This document shows positions 41,203 through 50,562 of a stretch of DNA of 64,000 nt, piece by piece. The notes under the pieces were generated by a model. That model saw only the letters and a program-made list of their open reading frames with translations. It did not search any database and was not told the DNA's origin. Position numbers and translations under genes: made by a program. This DNA is from Roseiarcus sp963741845 (GTDB taxonomy: Bacteria > Pseudomonadota > Alphaproteobacteria > Rhizobiales > Beijerinckiaceae), in contig CAVUJV010000024.1 in the NCBI GenBank assembly GCA_963741845.1, forward strand, positions 496,001 through 560,000, given 5' to 3'. The number at the start of each line of letters is the position of its first letter. The stretch's first letter is position 1.

Positions 41203-42747
41203 TCACACAGGCTCGGCGCTGACGGACGCAACACGCAGCGGCGACATCTTGAGCTTCCTCCGCTCGATCGAGGATGGAATGTTGAGACTGTCCCGATATT
41301 TGGCGACCGTGCGTCGCGCGACGAGGATATTCGCCTTGCGCAGCCCTGCGACGATCACGTCGTCGGACAGAATGTTATCGGCCGATTCCGCCTCGATCAT
41401 CTGACGGATGCGCTGGCGGACCGCCTCCGCGGAATGAGATTCGCCGGAGTCCGCCGATGCGATGGCGGCGGTGAAAAAGTATTTCATCTCGAACAGGCCG
41501 CGTGGCGTCGCCATGAACTTGTGCGCGGTCGCGCGCGAGACCGTCGACTCGTGCACGCCGATGGCCTCGCCGACCATTTTCAGGTTCAGGGGCTTGAGAC
41601 CGGAAACGCCCTCGGCGAGAAACGCGTCCTGCCGGCGGACGATTTCGCTCGCCACGTTAAGGATGGTGCGGGCGCGCTGTTCGAGGCTCTTCGTCAGCCA
41701 GTTCGCCGACTGAAGCTGGGCGGAGATATACTGCCGGTCCTCGTCCCGCCTTGCGCCCCTGCGGATCGTCGCCGCATAGACTTCGTTGACCAGAACGCGG
41801 GGCAGGGCCTGGCTGTTGAGCTCGATCCGCCAGCTCCTGTCCGGCGCGGCCGTCACATAGACATCCGGAATGGCCGGCGCCCCCGGCGGATCGCCGAACG
41901 CCCGGCCCGGCTTGGGCTCGAGCCGCCGGATCTCGGCGATCATGTCGGCGAGATCTTCGTCGTCCACGCCGCAGACCTTGCGGAGCAGGCCGAAATCCCG
42001 TCGGGCGAGCGCCGGAAGGTTCTCGATCATGGCCTGCATCGCCGGATCGAAGCGGTTCCGCTCCTGCAGTTGTAAGGTGAGGCATTCCGCCAGGGTGCGG
42101 GCGAAGACGCCGGTCGGCTCCAGCGTCTGCATCCGCAGGAGCACGTCCTCGACCCGGCCTTCGCCGGACCCAAGCCGCTCGGCGATCTCGGCGAGCGAGC
42201 CGACGAAATAGCCGGCCTCGTCCAGTCCGTCGACGAGCGCAGCCCCGATCATGCGATCGGCGGGATCGGCGAGCAGAATGGCGGCCTGGCGATGCAGATG
42301 TTCGCTGAGGGACGCGGTCTCCGCCACATAGGCTTCGAGGTCGGGCGCGTCCCCGGCCGGCCCGCCCGCCCAGGCGCCGACCGAGAGGCTGTCGCCGGTC
42401 CAGGGCGAGGCGTTCGGCGCGGTGCGATCCGCGTCGAAGGCGTTCTCAACCTCGGTGCCGAGGTTGGCGGCGAGGGCGCCGACGTCGGTTTCGAGTGTCT
42501 CGGACGCCCAGTCGCTAGGATCTACGGTCTCTGGTTCGGGCTCGAAGGGCGGCGCCTCGGCGCGTTCCTGAAGGGCCGCTTCGTGGTCGTCGGCCCGTTC
42601 AAGGACGGGGTTCGAGGCCAGCTCGTTTTCGATGAACGCGCTCAGCTCGACGTTCGGCATCTGCAGAAGCTTGATCGCCTGCAGCAGTTGCGGGGTCAGG
42701 ACCATCGTCTGGCCCTGCCGCAACGCGAGTTTCGCCGATAACGCCAT
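41203..42747 (-). CDS. rpoN: RNA polymerase sigma-54 factor
   Basis: Sigma factor for enhancer-dependent promoters (nitrogen and others). 514 residues. Region I has LRQGQTMVLTPQLLQAIKLL, followed by the acidic linker, core-binding domain, the HTH (GVHESTVSRATAHKFM) and the RpoN box ARRTVAKYRD at about 477-486. ATG 42747 matches the family start; the longer frame upstream is not conserved. Confidence 0.96.
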   Translation of the reverse strand: MALSAKLALRQGQTMVLTPQLLQAIKLLQMPNVELSAFIENELASNPVLERADDHEAALQERAEAPPFEPEPETVDPSDWASETLETDVGALAANLGTEVENAFDADRTAPNASPWTGDSLSVGAWAGGPAGDAPDLEAYVAETASLSEHLHRQAAILLADPADRMIGAALVDGLDEAGYFVGSLAEIAERLGSGEGRVEDVLLRMQTLEPTGVFARTLAECLTLQLQERNRFDPAMQAMIENLPALARRDFGLLRKVCGVDDEDLADMIAEIRRLEPKPGRAFGDPPGAPAIPDVYVTAAPDRSWRIELNSQALPRVLVNEVYAATIRRGARRDEDRQYISAQLQSANWLTKSLEQRARTILNVASEIVRRQDAFLAEGVSGLKPLNLKMVGEAIGVHESTVSRATAHKFMATPRGLFEMKYFFTAAIASADSGESHSAEAVRQRIRQMIEAESADNILSDDVIVAGLRKANILVARRTVAKYRDSLNIPSSIERRKLKMSPLRVASVSAEPV

Positions 42748-43036
42748 CACGCCCCTGAGACAAGGAGCCGTCTGCAATGCGGCTCGTTTCTTGCTTAACG
42801 GGGCGGGCTTATAGCAAGGCGGCGTAAGAACCGCCAACTCCAAACCCGTGCGGCCCCTTCCGTGGCCGCGGGTTTGAGCGGAGCGATCAGCATCGCTTCC
42901 GGAACGTGAGCGAAAAAGGCTCGTAACCGTATTTTTGCGCTGTGTGAGCAGCGTCACGGCGTCGGCGGCGGCCGTCCGCTAGTAAGGTTGCGAGGCCCGG
43001 AAATGGATTCAGGGCCGTGAGGAACCGAAGAAAACC

Positions 43037-43234
43037 ATGTCCGCGAAGGAAAGCCGGCCCGAGGAATTTGGAGACGTCTCCGCCGACCGGGCGTTGAGAT
43101 TTTGGGCGACATTGCTGGTGGCCACGCTGATCGTCGGCTTGACGGCCTATGTCCTGAGTTTTGCCCTGCTTGCTCCAGGCCAAAGCGCGTCCATGCATCG
43201 CGCGGCCTCATCGCTCTTCATCGTCGCATCATAG
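43037..43234 (+). CDS. Small hypothetical membrane protein
   Basis: 65 residues with one predicted helix (FWATLLVATLIVGLTAYVLS) after a charged N-terminus. GAGG lies 12 bases before the ATG. Divergent from rpoN. No family recognised; may be a chance frame. Confidence 0.35.
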   Translation: MSAKESRPEEFGDVSADRALRFWATLLVATLIVGLTAYVLSFALLAPGQSASMHRAASSLFIVAS

Positions 43235-43448
43235 AGATCGGCCGCGCGGAAAGCGCGGTCGAGGGCCGGGGAGCCCAGGAGCGACGCTGGCGCGTGATAC
43301 TCGCCCGTATGCTTCGTCAAACGCGCTGCCGGCAGGCGGGGGTCTGCCGCGGGGGTGAGCGCGGGCGCTCGCCGGCGTGGGTCCTTGTGACCACAGCCGG
43401 CGAGCGACCATCTCTCGGACGAAGCCGCCAGCGTCGCTCCCTTGCGCG

Positions 43449-44435
43449 TCAGCACCGTGGTTTTGCGACCCGGTCGTCGTAATGATGTTCGACGCCCTGG
43501 GCGTCCCGGATGCGATATCCGCCCCGCTCATCGCGCCGGATCGCCGCCGGACTGACCGGGACCTTCCCGTATCCGCCTGGAATGTCGAGCACATAGGTCG
43601 GCATGGCGAGGCCCGAGAGCCGCGCCCGAAGCGCCTGCACGATCGCCTGTCCCTCCGCGATCGGCAGGCGGAAATGCGCGGTGCCCGGCGCGAGGTCCGG
43701 ATGGTGCAGATAGTAGGGCTTGACGCCTGTCTCGACGAAGGCGCGCATCAGCGCCTCGAGCGTCGCAACATCGTCGTTGACGCCTCTGAGCAGCACGGTC
43801 TGGCTTACGAGCATGGCGCCTTGCGCCGCCAGACGCCGGCAGGCGGCGCGCGCCTCCCCCGTCAGCTCGCGGGGATGATTGGCATGGACGGCGATGACGC
43901 TCGTCTTGCCCTCCGCGACAAGCGCCCGCGCCATCGCCGTCGTGATCCGCTCCGGCTCGGCGACGGGGAGGCGCGTATGCCATCGGACGACCTTCACATG
44001 ATCGATGGCGGCGAGCGCCGCGGTCACCTTCGCAAGCCTGCGCGGGGAAAGAGCCAGCGGATCGCCGCCCGTGAGGATGACTTCCCATATCTCCGGGCGG
44101 TCGCGGATATAGGCGAGCGCCGCCGCGAACTCCTCGTCCGTCAGCGAAGGCGAGCCCGGCCCGACCTTCTCGCGCCGGAAACAGAAGCGGCAATAGACGG
44201 CGCAGACCGCGACGAGCTTGATGAGCACGCGGTCCGGGTAGCGATGAACCAGCCCCTTGACGGGGCTTCTGGCTTCGTCGCCGATCGGGTCGTCCGCCTC
44301 GGCGGGATCGCGGACGAGTTCGCGCGCGTCGGGCAGAAACTGGCGGGCGATGGGGTCGTCGGAAGCGCCTCCGTCGATGAGCGCCGCGAGGGCCGGCGTC
44401 ACGCCGATCGCATAGCGCTCGGCCACCGCCCGCAT
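43449..44435 (-). CDS. Lysine 2,3-aminomutase/EpmB-like radical SAM protein
   Basis: Radical-SAM enzyme of the KamA/EpmB family, moving the lysine amino group to give beta-lysine (for EF-P in EpmB). 328 residues from the first Met. The cluster motif is CAVYCRFCFRR and the SAM site ILTGGDPLALS. In the same frame upstream of 44435, conserved-looking sequence (RLTTPESLVESGLAGPEGL) continues for about 45 codons with no ATG, GTG or TTG, so the true start is unclear or lost to an indel. Whether its function is EF-P modification is not shown. Confidence 0.85.
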   Translation of the reverse strand: MRAVAERYAIGVTPALAALIDGGASDDPIARQFLPDARELVRDPAEADDPIGDEARSPVKGLVHRYPDRVLIKLVAVCAVYCRFCFRREKVGPGSPSLTDEEFAAALAYIRDRPEIWEVILTGGDPLALSPRRLAKVTAALAAIDHVKVVRWHTRLPVAEPERITTAMARALVAEGKTSVIAVHANHPRELTGEARAACRRLAAQGAMLVSQTVLLRGVNDDVATLEALMRAFVETGVKPYYLHHPDLAPGTAHFRLPIAEGQAIVQALRARLSGLAMPTYVLDIPGGYGKVPVSPAAIRRDERGGYRIRDAQGVEHHYDDRVAKPRC

Positions 44436-44694
44436 GTCCGCCAGCCCTTCCGGTCCGGCAAGGCCGGATTCGACAAGCGACTCGGGCGTCGTCAGACGCC
44501 GCTCGACGGGAAGCCGGACAGGCTCCGCCGCCTCCAGCCGATTTTCCCGGCGAACGCCATTTTCCTCTTTGGGATGAACGATTTCGGGGGATTGCAGCGA
44601 ATTGTCCTTCCGGCTGGTGATCGGCGGTCAGGCTTGTGCGACTTCAACCGAAGCCCCGTCAAGATCGCGCCGGCCGGCCTTCCCCTGGCGGCCG

Positions 44695-45792
44695 TCAGAA
44701 TCGCCAGCCCATCTTCAGCGTGGCGCTCGCTTCCCATTGATTGTAGCTCGCGCCCGGAACGGTCGACCAGAGCTTGAGGTGCGACCCCTGCAGGTCGATC
44801 GCCGGGCGGCCGAGGAGGTTCGCAAAGGAATCGCTGCCGAACAGCGAAGCCGGAATGACATATTCGAGCGTCGCGATCGGCAGCAGCTCCCAGTCCCGGC
44901 TCGGTTCGCCGAAGATGTCGTGCTCGTACCAGCGGCCGAGCATCTCGACCGCGAAGCTTGCGTTCCAGGTCTCGGAAATCACCCAGGACACGGACGGGAT
45001 GAGGAACAGCGCGTCCGATGAAAGCTGCGGCTGGCGCAGCCGGCGCTGCGCGAAGGCCGTCACGCCAAACGACCAGACCGTCTCTGCGGATGTGTCGGGG
45101 CCGATCGGCACAGGCTGGAAGGAGCCGTCGAAGTTGAAGCGCTTGTTGAAGCCGAGATTGAAGTCCTGTCGCGCTTCCGTCTGGTCCGAGAAGGTCGGAA
45201 GGTAGCTGAAGCGCGGCGTGATGGCGAAATAGGGCGCGAAGGCCTGATCGTTGGTCGGGTCCACATATTGCACGCGTCCCGAGAAGGTCAGCCGGTCGAT
45301 GTCGACGTTGGAGGCGTCGAAAAAGCGCCTGAACACGGAATTCGCGGTGACCGAGACCCGGAGCGGCAGATCCCCGACCGGGGCCGCCCAGGACAGATTG
45401 CCGACCGGAAAGGTTCCCCAGCTCTGCGTTCCCCCCGAACTTGCGCCCCCGGCGTTCGAGTCGAAATTGAGCGGGGCAAGAAAGTTGAAGCGGAACTGCG
45501 GCCGCACGACATATTGCTCGGCGCCGGGCGCGGTCGCATAGAGACTGTCGAAGGGCTCGGGCGTCGCGAGATTGAGCGTGCCGAGCAGCGCCTGCGTCCG
45601 CGCCTCGTCGGCGTCGAGGCTGGCGTCGCTCCGGTCGCCGGCGGCCTGGGCCAGGGCCAGGGTCGGCAAGGCTGCAAAGGCCGAAGCAAGCGCGAGCGCC
45701 GGGACGAAAGGCGCTTTGCGATCTCCGGATGGCTTCGCGGCGCCCTCGATGACGCCGCTGCTCGGTGTCGTCCGCTTCAAAGCGTCAATCAT
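44695..45792 (-). CDS. Putative outer-membrane beta-barrel protein
   Basis: A 365-residue protein with a signal peptide region (ALALASAFAALPTLALA) and many alternating aromatic strands, ending MGWRF, an outer-membrane C-terminal aromatic signature. Not assigned to a named family. 102 bases from the response regulator. Confidence 0.7.
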   Translation of the reverse strand: MIDALKRTTPSSGVIEGAAKPSGDRKAPFVPALALASAFAALPTLALAQAAGDRSDASLDADEARTQALLGTLNLATPEPFDSLYATAPGAEQYVVRPQFRFNFLAPLNFDSNAGGASSGGTQSWGTFPVGNLSWAAPVGDLPLRVSVTANSVFRRFFDASNVDIDRLTFSGRVQYVDPTNDQAFAPYFAITPRFSYLPTFSDQTEARQDFNLGFNKRFNFDGSFQPVPIGPDTSAETVWSFGVTAFAQRRLRQPQLSSDALFLIPSVSWVISETWNASFAVEMLGRWYEHDIFGEPSRDWELLPIATLEYVIPASLFGSDSFANLLGRPAIDLQGSHLKLWSTVPGASYNQWEASATLKMGWRF

Positions 45793-45930
45793 CGTCCCCA
45801 GCCCGAAAGCGCGATCTCCCCTTCGTCGCGCGTTCCCCACTCTGTTTGATTCGCCGCCGTCTCAATAGTCCACGGGATCGCGGGTCGCCGGGCGCGTCAT
45901 GCAGTGGCCGCCGCGGGTGCGCTCAAGGCG

Positions 45931-46572
45931 TCAGCCGAGATTGGAATCGAGAGCGATCCGCATGAGATCCATTGCGGTGCGCGCGCCGAGTTTCTGACGG
46001 AGCTGGGTGCAATTGTTGGCGATCGTCTTGTACGAGACGTTCAGCGTGTCGGCGATCTCGGCCATCGTCTGACCGGATGCGAGCAGGCGGAGGATTTCCA
46101 GCTCGCGGGGGCTCAGGTCGCCAACGCGGCTCGCGTTCGGTCCGCCACGCAGGAAAGCGATCTGGCGCGCCATTTCGGGGTGCAGGTAGACGCCCCCTTC
46201 GGCGACCTGCCGCACCGCCTCGACGAAGAGCGCCGGGTCGTCGTTCTTCGCGACATAGCCCTTCGCGCCGGCTTCGATGGCGCGTGCGGCGATCACCGGA
46301 TCGTCGTTCATGCTGAAGATGATAAGCTTCGCGTCGGCGTCGCGCTGCAGAATACGGCGGCAGAGGTCGAGCCCCGAGAGCCCGGGCAGGTTGATATCGA
46401 GGACGGCGACGTCGGGCCGTTCCGCGCAATAGGCGGCATAGCCGGCGTTTCCATCCGCGGCGTCGGCGACCGTCATGGCCGGGTCCGCGGCCAGGAGGGC
46501 CCTGCAGCCGGACACGACGATCGGGTGATCGTCGACGATGAGAACGCGCAAGCCGGCCCTCCTCCCGCGCAC
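45931..46572 (-). CDS. NarL/FixJ-type response regulator
   Basis: A 213-residue regulator. The receiver has LIVDDHPIVVSG and phosphoacceptor Asp59 (VAVLDINLPG), followed by a LuxR HTH, LSPRELEILRLLASGQTMAE and KTIANNCTQLRQKLG. Divergent from the histidine kinase at 46657, 84 bases apart, and almost surely its partner. Confidence 0.92.
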   Translation of the reverse strand: MRGRRAGLRVLIVDDHPIVVSGCRALLAADPAMTVADAADGNAGYAAYCAERPDVAVLDINLPGLSGLDLCRRILQRDADAKLIIFSMNDDPVIAARAIEAGAKGYVAKNDDPALFVEAVRQVAEGGVYLHPEMARQIAFLRGGPNASRVGDLSPRELEILRLLASGQTMAEIADTLNVSYKTIANNCTQLRQKLGARTAMDLMRIALDSNLG

Positions 46573-46656
46573 AGGGCCGCCCTTGAGGCCCGGCGCTCAG
46601 CGGGACATTGACTGTATCGCCGGCAAAATCAACGTTGCGTCCGTCTGGAGCGGGTC

Positions 46657-48081
46657 ATGTGGCGAAATCTCTCCCTGCGGCATCGGCTGAACCTCATGTT
46701 TGCGACGTTGCTGCTCTTGTGGCTGGCGGTCGATGTCGTCCGCATTTTGTCCAGCGCCGGGCCTCGCGTTCAGGCCGAGGAGCGAAGCGTCTCCCGCCTG
46801 ACGCAGGAGTTCGTGCAGTCTTCGTTGGCCAGCCTGCAGCAATCCGACAATCCGCAGCGCGATCTCGTCGATCTGGTGAACAGCCTTCAGTTCCTGCGTC
46901 ACGTGCGGGTGGGTTTCGGCCAGAGCGCGTTCGCCGCGGCCATGGCCCCTCCCGTAGAGCCGCCTTCCGCGGCGCCGTCATGGTTCCGGGCCCTCGTGCG
47001 GACCCCATCGAACGTCGCGGTTATCCCGGCTGTCGTCAAAGGCCGACGGCTCGGATCGATCGCCATCGTCGCCGATCCGACGGAGGAGATCGACGAGGTC
47101 TGGTCGCAGGCGCGCGCCGAAGTCGCCGCGGTCAGCGCGCTTGCGATCGTCGTCCTCATCGCGACGAGCCTGTTTGTCCGGCAGTCGCTGAAGCCGCTCG
47201 ACGCGGCCGGGGACGCGCTGGCGCGGCTGGAGGCGGGCGACTTCGAGGCGCGCGCCAAAAGCTCGGGCGCGCCCGAATTCGTCGCCCTCTGCGCGCGCAT
47301 CGACCGGCTTGGCGAAGCGCTCGCCGACCTCAGCGCGGCCAACCGGCGCCTGATCGAACGGGTGATCGACGCGCATGAGGAGGAGCGCAAGGCCATCGCC
47401 CGCGAATTGCACGACGAGATCGGTCCGCATCTCTTCGCGCTGAGAGCCAGCGCCGCCGTGCTCGCCAATCGGCTGCGGGACGCCGGAGACGCGGGCGCTC
47501 TGGAAGCGACGCAAAGGATCAGCGCGGAGACGGAGGCCTTGCAGCAGCAGAACCGCCGCATCCTTGCCGATCTCAGGCCGGCGGCGCTCGAGGAGCTCGG
47601 CCTCGCCGCGGCGCTGCGGGCGCTGGTCGAACGATGGCGGCGGGCCGAGCCGGGCGTCGATGTCGGGCTGGACGTGGAGGCGGGAACGGAGGCGCTGGGG
47701 CCTCGGGCCGCGCTCACCGTCTATCGTTTCGTCCAGGAGGCGCTCACCAACGCCTTCCGCCACTCCGGCGCGCGGCGCATCGCGGTTCGCCTCGCCTATG
47801 AGGCAGGGCCACGGAACCCGCGCCTCGCCGACCCCGCGCTCGCCGGCCTGCGCCTCAGCGTTCGGGACGACGGCCGGGGCATGCAAGCGCAGAGCGGCGG
47901 CGGCATGGGGCTTCTCGGCATGCGCGAACGGGTCAAGGCGCTCGGCGGCGCTTTCGCAATTCGGCCGACGCCCGGCGGCGGCGCGACGGTCGAGGCGAGC
48001 TTCGGTCCCGCCCAGCCGGGCCTTCGGGAAAATATCCCGGCCGGAGCGGGAGAGGGCGACGGGAAGATTTCGAATGTTTGA
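46657..48081 (+). CDS. Membrane sensor histidine kinase, NarX/UhpB type
   Basis: A 474-residue kinase. Two membrane segments (about 10-27 and 154-173) flank a periplasmic sensor, followed by a HAMP region. The HisKA_3 box is ELHDEIGPHL with phosphorylated His252. The ATPase has VQEALTNAFRHSGA, RDDGRGM and GGMGLLGMRERV. Signal unknown. Forms a divergent pair with the regulator. Confidence 0.92.
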   Translation: MWRNLSLRHRLNLMFATLLLLWLAVDVVRILSSAGPRVQAEERSVSRLTQEFVQSSLASLQQSDNPQRDLVDLVNSLQFLRHVRVGFGQSAFAAAMAPPVEPPSAAPSWFRALVRTPSNVAVIPAVVKGRRLGSIAIVADPTEEIDEVWSQARAEVAAVSALAIVVLIATSLFVRQSLKPLDAAGDALARLEAGDFEARAKSSGAPEFVALCARIDRLGEALADLSAANRRLIERVIDAHEEERKAIARELHDEIGPHLFALRASAAVLANRLRDAGDAGALEATQRISAETEALQQQNRRILADLRPAALEELGLAAALRALVERWRRAEPGVDVGLDVEAGTEALGPRAALTVYRFVQEALTNAFRHSGARRIAVRLAYEAGPRNPRLADPALAGLRLSVRDDGRGMQAQSGGGMGLLGMRERVKALGGAFAIRPTPGGGATVEASFGPAQPGLRENIPAGAGEGDGKISNV

Positions 48082-48327
48082 ACTGAACGCGCGGACCGCG
48101 GCTTGGTAGTCTGTCAAGGCCGCGGTTGGGCGCTGAAGAGATATTGCGCGTCTCTCCTCCCGTTGTGTTCATCCGCGGCCGCCCCCCTCGACAGGATCCC
48201 ACGCTTTGAAGGCTGCGCCTCGATGCGACGGCGCTTGCCATCGCGTCTCATTGGACTATTGGATCGCGAGAGTCCGCCCTCCGCGGGGCCGAGGCGCATG
48301 GGTATTCCCGAGTCGGGAGGAACGCCG

Positions 48328-48714
48328 GTGAGTGATCAGAAAGAGCGCGTGTACACGCCCGAGGAAATCGAGGAAAAGCTCAGGACGGAGCTCCCCCGCT
48401 GGACATACGAGGACGGCTGGATCCGTCGCACCTACAAGACCGCGAGCTGGAAGGGCACGCTGATGGCGATCAACACGGTCGGCCATCTCGCGGAGGCCGC
48501 CTGGCACCATCCGGACATCAAGGCGTCTTACGCGTGGCTCGAAGTCAAGCTGAAGACGCATTCCGCCAAGGGCGTGACCGACAAGGACTTCGAGCTCGCC
48601 CGCAAGATCGAGGAGGTCGTCGGCTGGCGGCCCGGCAAGGAGGGCGGCGCGCTCGAAGGCACGCCGACCGCCGACATGCGCTTCGCCTATATCAAATACG
48701 ATGACGACAAGTAG
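48328..48714 (+). CDS. Pterin-4a-carbinolamine dehydratase-like protein
   Basis: A 128-residue PCD/DCoH-fold protein. The active-site region is VGHLAEAAWHHPDIKASYAW, where the family has two adjacent His and a further His. GTG 48328 follows GGGAGG. It overlaps folP by 14 bases, forming a pcd-folP-folK operon. In methylotrophs this family is found with H4MPT genes, so a role in pterin cofactor synthesis is likely. Confidence 0.85.
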   Translation: MSDQKERVYTPEEIEEKLRTELPRWTYEDGWIRRTYKTASWKGTLMAINTVGHLAEAAWHHPDIKASYAWLEVKLKTHSAKGVTDKDFELARKIEEVVGWRPGKEGGALEGTPTADMRFAYIKYDDDK

Positions 48715-49594
48715 CGCCGCAGCCGGCGCGCGGGACGCGCCGAACGCCGGAAGAGCGCCCATGCCGCGCGCGGAGCGGGAGCGCCGCCGCGACGCCTTCC
48801 TCGGCCTCATCGGCGCGAGACCCGTCGTCATGGGCATCCTCAACGTGACGCCGGATTCCTTTTCGGACGGCGGCCGTTTCGAGTCGCGCGACCTTGCGAT
48901 TGCCCAGGCCCGCAAGCTCGTCGAGGACGGCGCGGACATCGTCGACCTCGGCGCCGAATCGACCCGCCCGGGCCATACGCCCGTGCCTCTCGACGAGGAA
49001 TGGCGGCGGCTCGAACCGGTGCTCGCTCCGCTGCTTTCGGAAGTCGATGCGCCCTTCTCGATCGACACCTACAAGGCGGAGATCGCGCGGCGCGCGGTCG
49101 ACCTCGGCGTCGCCGTCGTCAACGACGTCTGGGGCCTGCAGAAGGACCCCGCGATGGCCGACGTCGTGGCGGAGAGCGGGGCGGCGGTGGTCGTCATGCA
49201 CAATCGCGACGAGGTCGATCCCGACCTCGACATCGAGGCCGACATGCGGCGCTTCTTCGACCGCTCGCTCAGGCTCGCCGAGCGCGCGGGCGTGCCCCGC
49301 TCGCGTATCCTCATCGATCCCGGCATCGGCTTCGGCAAGAACAAGGCGCAGAACCTGCGCGCCCTTCAGGCGACCGGACGCCTGCGCGCGGCTTACGGAC
49401 TGCCGGTCCTGATCGGCGTGTCGCGCAAGCGGATGTTCGGCGATCTTCTGGGCGCAAGCGTCGAGGGCCGGCTCATCGGAACGATCGCCGCCAATCTGAC
49501 GACGCTCGCGCTCGGCGCCTCGGTCTTTCGCGTTCACGACGCCGCGGAACATGCGGCGGCGTTCAAGGTGTTTCATGCCATCGACAGCGCCTGA
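48701..49594 (+). CDS. folP: Dihydropteroate synthase
   Basis: Joins the hydroxymethyldihydropterin diphosphate to p-aminobenzoate in folate synthesis. 297 residues. VMGILNVTPDSFSDGGRF, DLGAESTRPGHTPV and ILIDPGIGFGKN are the classical segments, and VSRKR is the phosphate-binding loop. Overlaps folK by 20 bases. Confidence 0.95.
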   Translation: MTTSSAAAGARDAPNAGRAPMPRAERERRRDAFLGLIGARPVVMGILNVTPDSFSDGGRFESRDLAIAQARKLVEDGADIVDLGAESTRPGHTPVPLDEEWRRLEPVLAPLLSEVDAPFSIDTYKAEIARRAVDLGVAVVNDVWGLQKDPAMADVVAESGAAVVVMHNRDEVDPDLDIEADMRRFFDRSLRLAERAGVPRSRILIDPGIGFGKNKAQNLRALQATGRLRAAYGLPVLIGVSRKRMFGDLLGASVEGRLIGTIAANLTTLALGASVFRVHDAAEHAAAFKVFHAIDSA

Positions 49595-50075
49595 ACCCGT
49601 CGAGGTCGGCCTCGGCTTCGGCAGCAATGTCGGCGACAGGCCGGGCGTCATCCACGCCGCGATCGCGGCCTTGAGCGAGCGCGGGATCGTCGCCTTCACC
49701 GCGGTCTCCTCGATCTACCGAACCCCGCCCTGGGGCGTGACCGAGCAGGAGGATTTCGCCAACGCCTGCGCGGTCGGCGTGACCACGCTTGCGCCCCATG
49801 CGCTCCTCGATACGGTGAAGCGCCTCGAAGAGGAGCTTGGCCGGGTCCGGACCTTCCGCTGGGGGCCGCGCGTCATCGACATCGACATTCTGTTCTACGG
49901 CTCGGACGAAATCGCCGACGAGCGGCTGGTGTTGCCCCACAAGGAACTGTTCCGCCGCGCCTTCGTGCTGGAGCCGCTGGCGGAGATCGCGCCCGACCGG
50001 GTGATCGGCGGGCGCCGGGTGATGGAGGCGGCCCGCGCGCTCGGCGGCGAGGGGATCAGCCGGTGGGAGGAATAG
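49575..50075 (+). CDS. folK: 2-amino-4-hydroxy-6-hydroxymethyldihydropteridine diphosphokinase
   Basis: HPPK, the step before folP. 166 residues from ATG 49575. GFGSNVGDRPGVI and GPRVIDIDILFYG (metal-binding Asps) are the signatures, with RAFVLEPLAEIAPD near the end. folB, often between folP and folK, is absent here. Confidence 0.94.
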   Translation: MPSTAPEPVEVGLGFGSNVGDRPGVIHAAIAALSERGIVAFTAVSSIYRTPPWGVTEQEDFANACAVGVTTLAPHALLDTVKRLEEELGRVRTFRWGPRVIDIDILFYGSDEIADERLVLPHKELFRRAFVLEPLAEIAPDRVIGGRRVMEAARALGGEGISRWEE

Positions 50076-50129
50076 GCGCTTCCGGCGCCCGGTCGGCGCC
50101 GCCGGCCCGGAAAGCGGCGCGCGTTTTGG

Positions 50130-50287
50130 CGCGTTTTTGACCCGAATCCGCGCTCGTTTCAGGGTCAAACCCGCGAAAAGAAGCCTGTTCGACGCGATTT
50201 TCAGCGAAAAACGGGCCGAAAAATCTGCCATTTTCTTCCGCGAATCGGGACTTATCAGGGACTTGCGCTGACATTTCCTTCCGGCGG
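50130..50287 (-). repeat. Dispersed repeat, copy B
   Basis: Read on the minus strand this matches 13291-13455, best over the first 60 bases from CCGCCGGAAGGAAATGTCAG. See copy A. Here the frame continues as an open frame to 50056 but there is no evidence it is translated. Confidence 0.75.
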
Positions 50288-50429
50288 AGGCGCGATTGAC
50301 GGCCTCGGCGTGGCTGAAAGATGGCCAAACGACGGCAGCCCGGCAATCCGGCGGGGGCGGCGGCTTCGGCGGTTTCGGGCATGGCGGCTTCCGGGCTTGA
50401 CGGCAATCCGGCAGTGTACCCGCTCGGCC

Positions 50430-50460
50430 TGAAAATCAGAAGAAAATGTTCTGATTTTCA
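50430..50460. repeat. Perfect 12-bp inverted repeat
   Basis: TGAAAATCAGAA, a 7-base spacer, then TTCTGATTTTCA. An AT-rich stem between convergent genes. Could be a protein-binding site or a weak bidirectional terminator; A-runs follow on one side. Confidence 0.7.
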
Positions 50461-50562
50461 ATTTTCACAAAAAATGGACCGGGGCTCTTATGGCGTTGAA
50501 CGCATCAACCCATCGGCCAAAGCTAGCGCTTGCGCCCGCGGTTCTTTCGGGCGCGGCGCCGC

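Larger units (their letters stand above)
50076..50562. other. Intergenic region with repeat copy B and an inverted repeat
   Basis: About 490 bases between convergent folK and the YncE-like gene. It holds the dispersed repeat at 50130-50287 and a perfect 12-bp inverted repeat at 50430-50460. No supported gene. Confidence 0.5.
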
